Shown here: positions 54,201-60,379 of the stretch, piece after piece | Numbering within the stretch: the stretch's first letter is position 1 | Layout of the letters: every line of letters starts with the position of its first letter | From: Streptomyces niveus | Lineage (GTDB): Bacteria; Actinomycetota; Actinomycetes; Streptomycetales; Streptomycetaceae | Direction: 5' to 3' | NCBI RefSeq assembly: GCF_002009175.1 | Contig: NZ_CP018047.1 | Location: 2,418,001-2,482,000 of the forward strand | DNA length: 64,000 nt | Made by a program: the position numbers and the translations under genes | The notes under the pieces: generated by a model | Seen by the model: the letters and a program-made list of their open reading frames with translations, nothing else | Database searches by the model: none | What the model was told of the DNA's origin: nothing

Positions 54201-54235
54201 CCGCCGTCCCCCGTCAGGTGCCGCTGAGCGACCAT
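51212..54235 (-). CDS. TIR-like/NB-ARC/TPR protein (FxSxx-COOH system FxsT type)
   Basis: A 1007-residue STAND-type ATPase. The N-terminal 100 residues resemble a TIR domain (HFVVAFPGHHRPWATWIARRLEAHGHRVTTHRW, LLLASGRVLLVLSDWFFQLGPRREGEWNEALRGF, with a Glu near 91 in the place of the TIR catalytic Glu). An NB-ARC ATPase follows with Walker A VGMSGIGKTQLAAEYAHRF (about 208-220), WLLIFDGWED (Walker B) and HVLITSRNHGW. From about residue 560 to the end there are tetratricopeptide repeats (NSGLSSDLRFLGRYPESYRLQRDVL, HSLGVSLRLLGQYEKAYE and so on, about 40-residue period). Such proteins accompany FxsA peptides. The last gene of the cluster, 56 bp after the HExxH gene, with GAGGAGA before the ATG. 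Confidence 0.87.
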   Translation of the reverse strand: MVAQRHLTGDGGPDQESQHFVVAFPGHHRPWATWIARRLEAHGHRVTTHRWDPDRDQPLEDALGDLLLASGRVLLVLSDWFFQLGPRREGEWNEALRGFVAANADRFAAVNLTNRLLLPATAVLEPVDLWGIGEQEAERRLLSRLSLEPAPSSSDLMPGASRYPSDAPAVWGEVPRRNSRFTGRDDLLNRVQESLTDVEPGASVCALVGMSGIGKTQLAAEYAHRFMPDYDVVWWVNSDQRGTQRDRFGELAPALGLRSGSEPGERIRALRDALRRGDPHSRWLLIFDGWEDVEEATAILPRGGTGHVLITSRNHGWRAVGDVVEVPVFERGESTGYLMRRAPHITAAEADEVAAEFQDLPLQMAHAAALLGELRMPVPEYLDKVHSGEINPLEDVSELGDYPSSSLTSWSMLLNRVRESEPRALELLKLCACFAPGRIPIGLVRGVSPEALPEQLRWIADNSPDWPRALDTLANYSVITKDSRSPSVSEGRDTGPRQESVHMHRVVHGIVRRLTAGDDRETHRAVIRQVLVGSDPGEPSDSRQWPRYAEILPQLQYSGALESTHPRTVRLVLNCLRYCYTSGEYTVGRDLAGRVRERWIQLFAADAEEMLELSAATTVILRASGRFHEAYDRDSGVLELLLAQPDPDPIRLMSANSGLSSDLRFLGRYPESYRLQRDVLDTGRELLGPDEWTTLHAQHSLGVSLRLLGQYEKAYETDLDTLRKREAVLRARHSNTLHSVNACARDLRLLGRYHDALARQELGVRTQIQVLGEQHPQTLWAQHNLVLCKRRAGTKGEDVGPVMADLLARHERVHGKGHHNNLMLVTDYGNYLRVHGDLGQARDLLAEAEDTYRSLVGQAHPVPTGMQSNIGLLMQAEGNRDGALVLFEQALTGLRTLLGDDHPWTLGCALNAAGGRNLTGRLEEAAELSRETLRRSRAALGDDHPLTLSSQTALAADLRALQQREEADKVEEDALQKLTRTMGAQHHHTLSARQRIRPYWDFEPYLG

Positions 54236-54291
54236 GCGCGCGTCTCCTCATTCTTCGAGCTGCGCCGTTCCCTGACGGCGCGTCTGAAATG

Positions 54292-55566
54292 TTACCGAAC
54301 GTCACCGTCACGGGACAGGGAATCAGACAGTGCGTACGGGCTATTCGAGCCGCTTCCGAGCGACGTCAGGTGCTGCTTCATCGAGACGGTGAACCGCACT
54401 CCGTGCTCGGTGAGTTGATCGCTGTCCAGCAGGACGGGGAGCGCGTCGGCGACCTGTGCGCGGTACTCCTCGCGGCGGGCGCGGGCCGTCCGGCGGGCGG
54501 CGGGCGCGGCACCGGGGCGTTCGGCGACGCGTGCCCAGAGGTCGGCGAGGGCGAGATGCGCGTACGTTCCCTGGAGCACGCCGTCGAAGGGACGGGGATC
54601 CTTGCGCCACGCGACGCGGTGGACGGCGGCGCCGTCCGCGTGGTGCAGCGCGACGACGTCCGCGAGGACGGCGAGCTTGCTGTGGGCGAGTTCGTGGACG
54701 AGCACCTCGGCGAACCGGCGCGCGGTGTCGGGGAACGCGGTGTGTACGGCCCAGGGGGCAGCTCTGAGGGTGCAGCTGGAGGAGCCGTCGTCGGTCGGTG
54801 TCATCGGGACCACGGACCGTATGAGCCGGGCGACTTCGGCGGCGCGCCACGGATCGGCGGACTCCAGGAGGGCGACGGCGGCTCGCCATCGGGCGAGCCA
54901 GGCCGCGCGGTCGGGGCGCGGCCGTACCTGTGCGTTGAGGGCGTGTCCTGTGCCGAGGTCGTCGAGCCGGCCCGCGCTGCCGGGCAGCACGGCCAGGGAG
55001 GTCCAGCCCGCACCCGCACCGCGGCCGTCGGGCCGCAGGAGTACGGAGCGGGCCGGGCGGTTCACGGGGGTGAGCAGGGTGCCGCGCGGGCCCGAGCGGA
55101 TCCGTACGTGGGCCGTGCGGGCGTTCTGGACGCCGGTGCCGGGCACGACGAGTGCGCCGCCCGTCGTGGACAGCGTGGCATCGAGCCGGGCTCCGGTGCG
55201 CAGTGCGGTCCCGGCGGCGATTCCGCCCAGGGGACGGAGAGCGGCGGCGAGTCCGGCCGGCCCGGATGCGTTGAGGGCGTCCACGATCCAGCCGCCGACG
55301 GCGGGGTGGTCGAGCAGCCGGCGGGCCGCGGCAGGTGCGGGCGACTCGGCACGCGCCAGGAGGCGCCAGTCCCGGTCGAACGCAGCGCGGGCGTCCCGGG
55401 GTAAGTCCTCCCGCCCCACGCGCGCGAGGAGGGCTTTGAACAGGACCAGCCGGCGGCTGTGCAGGGCTGCGTGCAGCAGGTCCAGGTCGCGCGAGCGCTG
55501 GCGTGTGGCGGCGATCCGCACGAGGGTGTCGGGCGGGACCGTGAAGGCCCCAGGCGCCGGTGCCAT
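54292..55566 (-). CDS. HExxH peptide-modification enzyme
   Basis: A 424-residue protein with a metal-binding HELAH at residues 291-295 in RFAEVLVHELAHSKLAVLADVV, and a distal GVLQGTYAHLALADLWARV. It matches the HExxH putative peptide-modification family found beside FxsA peptides, members of which have recently been described as 2-oxoglutarate-dependent peptide hydroxylases rather than proteases (my recollection, to be checked). In many relatives this domain is fused to a radical SAM enzyme; here it is alone. Start ATG 55566 follows GGAGG closely. Codon 55 is a rare TTA leucine, pointing to bldA control. 52 bp behind the precursor peptide gene, which is its likely substrate. The gene ends with TAA, another rare choice. 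Confidence 0.8.
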   Translation of the reverse strand: MAPAPGAFTVPPDTLVRIAATRQRSRDLDLLHAALHSRRLVLFKALLARVGREDLPRDARAAFDRDWRLLARAESPAPAAARRLLDHPAVGGWIVDALNASGPAGLAAALRPLGGIAAGTALRTGARLDATLSTTGGALVVPGTGVQNARTAHVRIRSGPRGTLLTPVNRPARSVLLRPDGRGAGAGWTSLAVLPGSAGRLDDLGTGHALNAQVRPRPDRAAWLARWRAAVALLESADPWRAAEVARLIRSVVPMTPTDDGSSSCTLRAAPWAVHTAFPDTARRFAEVLVHELAHSKLAVLADVVALHHADGAAVHRVAWRKDPRPFDGVLQGTYAHLALADLWARVAERPGAAPAARRTARARREEYRAQVADALPVLLDSDQLTEHGVRFTVSMKQHLTSLGSGSNSPYALSDSLSRDGDVR

Positions 55567-55618
55567 TACCTCCGCTCCGCTGCGAGACTGGCCGAATCCC
55601 GCTGCCGCGTCCGCCGGT

Positions 55619-55810
55619 TCACTGCGAGTCGTTCCACATGTCGGTGAACGAGCCGGGGCAGCGGAGCACGTCCTCGACGGCCGCCGTCAGCGCGGCGTCG
55701 TCCAGACCCTGAAGAGTGCGCAGATCGACCCCGGTGAGATCGGGGAGCACTGGGTTGCCGGAAATCCCACTGACCTGCCCCGCGGATCCGGGCACACGTT
55801 GCTCCAGCAC
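55619..55810 (-). CDS. FxsA-like RiPP precursor peptide (63 aa)
   Basis: A short peptide with a leader of FxsA type (LPDLTGVDLRTLQGLDDAAL, residues 22-41, followed by TAAVEDVL) and a C-terminal core CPGSFTDMWNDSQ (51-63). The leader matches the LPDLxxVxLxxL pattern of FxSxx-COOH precursors, but the end is not FxSxx; instead it holds two aromatic-x-Asp triplets, F55-T-D57 and W59-N-D61. The start is GTG 55808-55810, chosen for the excellent GGGGAGGAG Shine-Dalgarno at 55817-55825; the frame stays open to 55891 without a good ribosome site. The HExxH gene follows, making this peptide its probable substrate. Expression probably starts in the 300-bp gap upstream. Confidence 0.75.
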   Translation of the reverse strand: MLEQRVPGSAGQVSGISGNPVLPDLTGVDLRTLQGLDDAALTAAVEDVLRCPGSFTDMWNDSQ

Positions 55811-56111
55811 GCTCTGCTCCTCCCCGATGCCCCCGAGGGCGTGTGGTGAAAGTCCCGCCTTGCGTTCGCACACACCAGACGCCATGAGCACCGCTCTGCG
55901 GGGCGGACGGCGCCGGGTTCACGGCAGGCCCTGGGAGGCCATGCCGTGAGGGTTCTCCTTCCCGAGGCCCACGATTCGGAAACCCGTTCGCCACATGGGT
56001 AGTTGGGGTTCCGGCCGTCGGACGTAACTTCGCGGACACACCGCGGGGAGCGCATGCCGGGCGCGTCGATGCACGCGCCGGGAGCGCACGCACACGGCCG
56101 GCACGGGTGGT
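55811..56111 (-). other. Non-coding leader upstream of the precursor peptide
   Basis: 301 bp between the vWA/TPR gene stop and the precursor GTG. This is the longest gap in the cluster and is less GC-rich in its middle part (about 55980-56030). It includes GGAACCCC, similar to an ECF-sigma -35 (GGAAC), near 56006-56013 on the minus strand, but no matching -10 (GTC/CGTC) at the right spacing was found. It could carry a promoter that sets peptide levels separately from the upstream genes. Confidence 0.4.
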
Positions 56112-59100
56112 TCACCCGCGCCCCGGGTCCTCCCACCTGCCCGTCCCGCCGCCCGGGCCGCCGCTCAGCGCCGCCGCCCGTTCCCTGGTCGCCCGCACCT
56201 CGTCCTCCGGGACCGCGGCACCCTGCTCCGCCAGTCCCCGCCAGTGCCCGTCCGCCGCCCGGTAGTCGGCCAGGGCCGCGAAGGGGCGGGCCATCCGCTC
56301 GTACAGTTCGGCGCGGCCGTGCAGGGCGCGGGCCGCCGTGAGCGAGGGCGGTTCGGGGACCTCGCGCAGCGCCCTGCCGTAGGCGGACTCCGCGGAGGCG
56401 AAGTGCGTCTGCGGCTCCGGCAGTTCCAGGCGCGCGCCCGCCAGCAGGAGCCAGGAGCGGGCCCGTGTCGCCGGGTCGGCGGCGCGGCGGGCCGAGAGCT
56501 CCAGCAGATGGCAGCCCTCGTAGACGTCCGGCAGGAAGCCGCCGCCCGCGCGGTCGCTCCGGTAGCGGTCCAGCAGGGCCGTACCGAGCAGCAGATGGAG
56601 GCGCCAGCGCAGCGGCTTCCTGGAGGTGACGTTGGTGAGGGCTTCGCGCAGGATGCCCTCCGCGCGGTTGATGTGACGGGTCTCGGTGAGCAGCATCTCG
56701 CCCCACTCGGCGAGGAGTTCGCACCGTTCGTGACTGTCGCGCGGCGCGCTGCGCTCGGCCTGCCCGTACGCGGTCGCCGCCGCTTCCCAGTCCCGTGCCT
56801 CGCGGTGGATCCGCGCCCGCTGGCGCAGGGTGCGCAGCCGCAGCGGCGCGCTGTCCTCGGCGGCCGACTCGGCCGCTTCGCTCAGGGCGAGGAGTTCGGC
56901 CGTGTCGCGTTCCTGTGTCAGTCGCAGGGCCGACACGAGGTCGAGGAGCGCGCCGGCGCGGCGGTGCGGGTGCGCATCCAGCCGCTCCAACAGGCCGAGC
57001 GCGGTGCGCAGTTCACGTACCGACGCGGTGGCCTGCTCCTGCGGTTCGGGGACGGTACCGGCCAGGTCGAGCAGGACCCGGCCCATCCGCAGCCGGCGTG
57101 CCGTCTCGGTGGCGAGGTCGGCCCCGTCGGGCATCTCGGCCAGCCCGGCGACCGCCGCGTGCAGCCATCGGGGGTCGTGGTCCTGGCGCCACAGCTCGTG
57201 CCGGACATCCGCGCGGGCGACGGCCGTCGCCGGCTCGCGTCCGGTGAGCAGCCGCTCGGCACGGGTCAGCAGCCCGTGCGCCTCCCCGGGATCGCGCCGC
57301 GCCTCCGCCGTGTTGGCGCGGGCGAACAGCACCCGCCCCAGCAGGTGCCGGGAGCGTCCGTCGTCGTCCGCGGCCAGCGCCGCCTCGGCGAGCGCCTGCG
57401 CGTCGACGAGCATCTGCCGGTCGCGGCGGTCGCGCCACAGGCCCAGCAGCCGCTCCACCTCGTCCAGCCTGCCGGGCACCGGCCGTACGGGCCGGTACCA
57501 GCGCACCACGCGCGCGGGGACCTGGGCGAACAGTTCCTCGTCGGCCTGCGGTCCCCCGTCGGGGTCCTCCGGCACGACCGGTTCGTCGGTCTCCAGTCCC
57601 TGGAGTCGGGCGACGGCCAGCGCCGGGAAGTTACGGATGCCCTTGCCGAACCGCCGGGTGACGTACTCCGACAGGTACTTGAGGACCAGTTCGGCGGCGC
57701 CCTGGTCGAGCATCTCCAGCAGCAGTTCGCGTACGCCGGGCGCGAAGTCGTAGCGCGGTCCCGGCACGTCGGCGGTGTCGGGCAGCCGCTCCAGCAGTCC
57801 GCCGAGGAGCACTTCGGCCAGTTGCATGGGGCCGGTGTCGGGCAGCAGCGCTTCCTGCACGAGCTGCATGACGGGCAGGTAGAGCGGTACGGCCGCCAGA
57901 TGGACGGCCAGTTCGAGCGCGCCCGGTGACGCGCCGGCGCGGAAGTCGCGCAGCCGTGCCTGCGGGGTGCGCGCGCCTCCGTACGGCCCCGAATCGGGCT
58001 GCGCCGGATGGCGCGGCAGCACCCAGCCCGCCGCGCCGCGCATCGTACGGGTGCCGGTGCCGCCGAGCAGTTGGGCCCAGCCGCCGAGGACGCGGTCGGT
58101 CGGCAGCAGGACGGGCACCGGGCGCGCCCCGGCGGGCGGCGCCGCGCGCCCGTGGGTCTCGTCGGCGACGAACCGCATGCCGCGGCCCACGCCGGGCTCG
58201 TGCACGAGCAGCCCCGGGTCGGCGGGCAGCGCGGTGCGGTCCCAGAGCCGGGGCGGCAGAGGCTGTACGACGGCGATCTGGGAGCTCTCCGCCCAGCGGT
58301 GGAGCAGGCGTTGGGCGCCGCCCGACTGCCACAGCGGGCCCACGCAGTCGCTGATGACGAGGGTGAGCCGGCGGCCGGTGACGTCGCGGTGCTGGTCGGC
58401 GGGGCGCAGCCGGGTCTGGTTCGGGTCGGGTCCGGTGCCGGCCATCGCCGAACCGTCCGGTCCCTGGTGCAGGTAGTGCACCTGGACGTCGCGGAACGCG
58501 CCGAGCCGTTCGCAGGCCTGGCGGAGCCGTTCGAGGGTCGGTTGCCACACGGAGGCGGTCGGTGAGGCGTCCATCAGAAGCTGGATCTCGGCCTCCCGGT
58601 GCGCCGCCGGGCGGCGTACGGGGCGCAGGAAGCCGTCGGCGGCGCTGCGTTCGGCGGTCGCCTCCTCGTCGAGTTCCGCGCCGAGGACCGGTGGGACGGG
58701 CGGGCGGTAGCCGCGCAGCGGCCGTAGCGCGCGCTGGAGGCCCAGCAGACCGGACAGGGCTCCGGTGGCGGGGGCGCGTATCGGGAACGAACGGGTGGGG
58801 ACGGCCTCCGCGGTCGACGGGGCGTAGAGCGAGACGGGCGCGGTCTGTTCGGCGCTGCGGGACGAGGGGTCGGGCCGGGGGCCCGGCTCATCGGCTGGCG
58901 GCTGTACGGCCGGGTCGGGCGCGGTCTGCCGGGCGGCGGGAGGTTCATGGTGCTCCGGACGATCCCCCGGCCGGGGCCGGGGAGCCGTGAGACGCGCCAG
59001 CCACACGGCGTCGGCCAGCTCACTGGCGGACACCTCGCGGCCCGCCGCGCGCAGCCGGGCGACCAGCTCCGCCAGCCCGTCGGACCGGCCCGGCGGACCG

Positions 59101-59219
59101 CCGGACGGGTCGCCCGGCTGCCCCGCCGACGGGTCCCGTGCTGGCCGGTCCGGTTGGCCCCGTCGGCCGGGGGGCGGGCGGGGAGTGGCGCCGGGGGGCG
59201 GGTCGGGGGTGGTCACCAC
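56112..59219 (-). CDS. vWA/TPR protein of the SAV_2336 type
   Basis: A 1035-residue cytoplasmic protein. The N-terminal 60 residues are Pro/Gly/Arg-rich, then LAELVARLRAAGREVSASELADAVWLARL marks the SAV_2336 N-terminal region. A vWA-like domain with a MIDAS-type start (AEIQLLMDASPTASVWQPTLERLRQACERLG) and TLVISDCVGPLWQSGGAQRLLHRWAESSQIAVVQPLPPRLWDRT follows. The C-terminal half (about 560-1000) is made of helical TPR-like repeats. In ternary vWA-MoxR-VMAP conflict systems this protein works with a MoxR ATPase and a protease effector, both encoded just upstream. GTG at 59217-59219 lies one base after the MoxR stop (59221-59223), so the two are translationally coupled. Confidence 0.85.
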   Translation of the reverse strand: MVTTPDPPPGATPRPPPGRRGQPDRPARDPSAGQPGDPSGGPPGRSDGLAELVARLRAAGREVSASELADAVWLARLTAPRPRPGDRPEHHEPPAARQTAPDPAVQPPADEPGPRPDPSSRSAEQTAPVSLYAPSTAEAVPTRSFPIRAPATGALSGLLGLQRALRPLRGYRPPVPPVLGAELDEEATAERSAADGFLRPVRRPAAHREAEIQLLMDASPTASVWQPTLERLRQACERLGAFRDVQVHYLHQGPDGSAMAGTGPDPNQTRLRPADQHRDVTGRRLTLVISDCVGPLWQSGGAQRLLHRWAESSQIAVVQPLPPRLWDRTALPADPGLLVHEPGVGRGMRFVADETHGRAAPPAGARPVPVLLPTDRVLGGWAQLLGGTGTRTMRGAAGWVLPRHPAQPDSGPYGGARTPQARLRDFRAGASPGALELAVHLAAVPLYLPVMQLVQEALLPDTGPMQLAEVLLGGLLERLPDTADVPGPRYDFAPGVRELLLEMLDQGAAELVLKYLSEYVTRRFGKGIRNFPALAVARLQGLETDEPVVPEDPDGGPQADEELFAQVPARVVRWYRPVRPVPGRLDEVERLLGLWRDRRDRQMLVDAQALAEAALAADDDGRSRHLLGRVLFARANTAEARRDPGEAHGLLTRAERLLTGREPATAVARADVRHELWRQDHDPRWLHAAVAGLAEMPDGADLATETARRLRMGRVLLDLAGTVPEPQEQATASVRELRTALGLLERLDAHPHRRAGALLDLVSALRLTQERDTAELLALSEAAESAAEDSAPLRLRTLRQRARIHREARDWEAAATAYGQAERSAPRDSHERCELLAEWGEMLLTETRHINRAEGILREALTNVTSRKPLRWRLHLLLGTALLDRYRSDRAGGGFLPDVYEGCHLLELSARRAADPATRARSWLLLAGARLELPEPQTHFASAESAYGRALREVPEPPSLTAARALHGRAELYERMARPFAALADYRAADGHWRGLAEQGAAVPEDEVRATRERAAALSGGPGGGTGRWEDPGRG

Positions 59220-59220
59220 G

Positions 59221-60267
59221 TCACCTCGGACGGTCGAGAGGGCGGAGCAGCATCTCGGCGAGCCTGTTGCGGGTGACCTGTTCGGCGTGGGCGGCGCGCT
59301 GGGTCACGTACAGCGCGTTCAGCAGCTGGTCGGTGGCGACGACCTCGCCGGGTTCGCGCTGGAGGAACCGCTCGATCAGCTCGGCGCCCTCCTCCAGGGC
59401 CTCCTCGCCCAGGTGCGCCGCGACCATCGCGGCGAGCTGTTTCTCGCCGGGCGGTTTGAGGTCGTGCTGGATGCAGCGGCGCAACAGGGCGGCGGGGAAG
59501 TCCCGTTCTCCGTTGGAGGTGAGGATGATGAACGGGAACGCGGTGCACCGCACCCGGCCGCCCACCACCGTCACCGGGGTGCCGTCGTCGGTGAGGACGT
59601 CGGTCGCGGGCTCCCGCTCGGCGCGCCGCTCCAGCTCACGGATGGTGAACTCGCCCTCCTCCAGGACGTTCAGGAGGTCGTTCGGCAGGTCGATGTCGCT
59701 CTTGTCGAACTCGTCGATGAGCAGCACCCTGGGGAGCCCGTCGGGCGAGGGCAGCAGCGCCGTACCGAGCGGACCGAGCCTGATGTACGAGCCGATCGGC
59801 GGCTGCCGCACCGCGTCGCCGGACACCGCACGGTCGAGCTGTACGTCCTGGAGCCTGCCGATGGCGTCGTAGTGGTAGAGGCCGTCCTGGAGGGTGGTGC
59901 GGCTGACGATGGGCCAGCGCAGCACCCGGCCGAGGCGCAGTTCGTGGGCGACGGCGTGGGCGAGTGTCGACTTGCCGGTGCCGGGGGTGCCGGTGACGAG
60001 GAGCGGACGGCGCAGCTGGAGTGCGGCGTTGACGGCCTCGACCTCTTCGGGGCGTGGGTGGAACGACTCCACGAGGCGGCGTTTGACGCCCAGCCGGCGG
60101 GCGTTGTCCACCTCTTCGCTGTCCACAGGCCCGTCCGGCGGGCCGTCGGCACCGTCGGCGCCTTCGGGGCTCCGCGCGGTGAATTCACGCCAGGGCGGCG
60201 GATCGGGTAATTGCCGCGCACCGTCGTGCGGCAGCCCCGCTCCCCGGTAGATGCGCCAGTCGCTCAC
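59221..60267 (-). CDS. MoxR-type AAA+ ATPase
   Basis: A 348-residue AAA+ ATPase: Walker A TGTPGTGKST (92-101), Walker B VLLIDEFDKSDIDLPNDLLNVLEEGEFTI, sensor 1 FIILTSNGERDFP and arginine-finger region LLRRCIQHDL. MoxR ATPases remodel vWA partner proteins; the partner follows at once. Codon 20 (60208-60210) is a rare TTA leucine in ARQLPDP, so efficient translation should need the bldA tRNA. Start GTG 60265-60267 with GAGGAG 7 nt upstream; a longer open frame upstream lacks support. Located between the trypsin gene (gap 112 bp) and the vWA gene (gap 1 bp). Confidence 0.9.
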   Translation of the reverse strand: MSDWRIYRGAGLPHDGARQLPDPPPWREFTARSPEGADGADGPPDGPVDSEEVDNARRLGVKRRLVESFHPRPEEVEAVNAALQLRRPLLVTGTPGTGKSTLAHAVAHELRLGRVLRWPIVSRTTLQDGLYHYDAIGRLQDVQLDRAVSGDAVRQPPIGSYIRLGPLGTALLPSPDGLPRVLLIDEFDKSDIDLPNDLLNVLEEGEFTIRELERRAEREPATDVLTDDGTPVTVVGGRVRCTAFPFIILTSNGERDFPAALLRRCIQHDLKPPGEKQLAAMVAAHLGEEALEEGAELIERFLQREPGEVVATDQLLNALYVTQRAAHAEQVTRNRLAEMLLRPLDRPR

Positions 60268-60310
60268 TGTGGGCTCCTCATCGCTGTCAGCCCGGCGTGC
60301 GCCCGGCATC

Positions 60311-60347
60311 CTGGACGTCCGTACCCCGCCTGGACGTCCGTACCCCG
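60311..60347. repeat. 18-bp tandem direct repeat
   Basis: CTGGACGTCCGTACCCCG occurs at 60311-60328 and again at 60330-60347, a period of 19 bp. It sits in the gap between the trypsin-like gene and the MoxR gene, just upstream of the MoxR ribosome site, so it could be a double binding site or a slippage relic. Confidence 0.7.
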
Positions 60348-60379
60348 TCCGCAGCAGGTGGCTTGGGGGCATGTGTCTG

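Noticed and set aside
55566..56093. Minus-strand 175-codon ORF over the precursor peptide region
   Set aside because: Arg/Pro/Ser-rich shadow in another frame; the peptide frame has a strong ribosome site and a recognisable leader.
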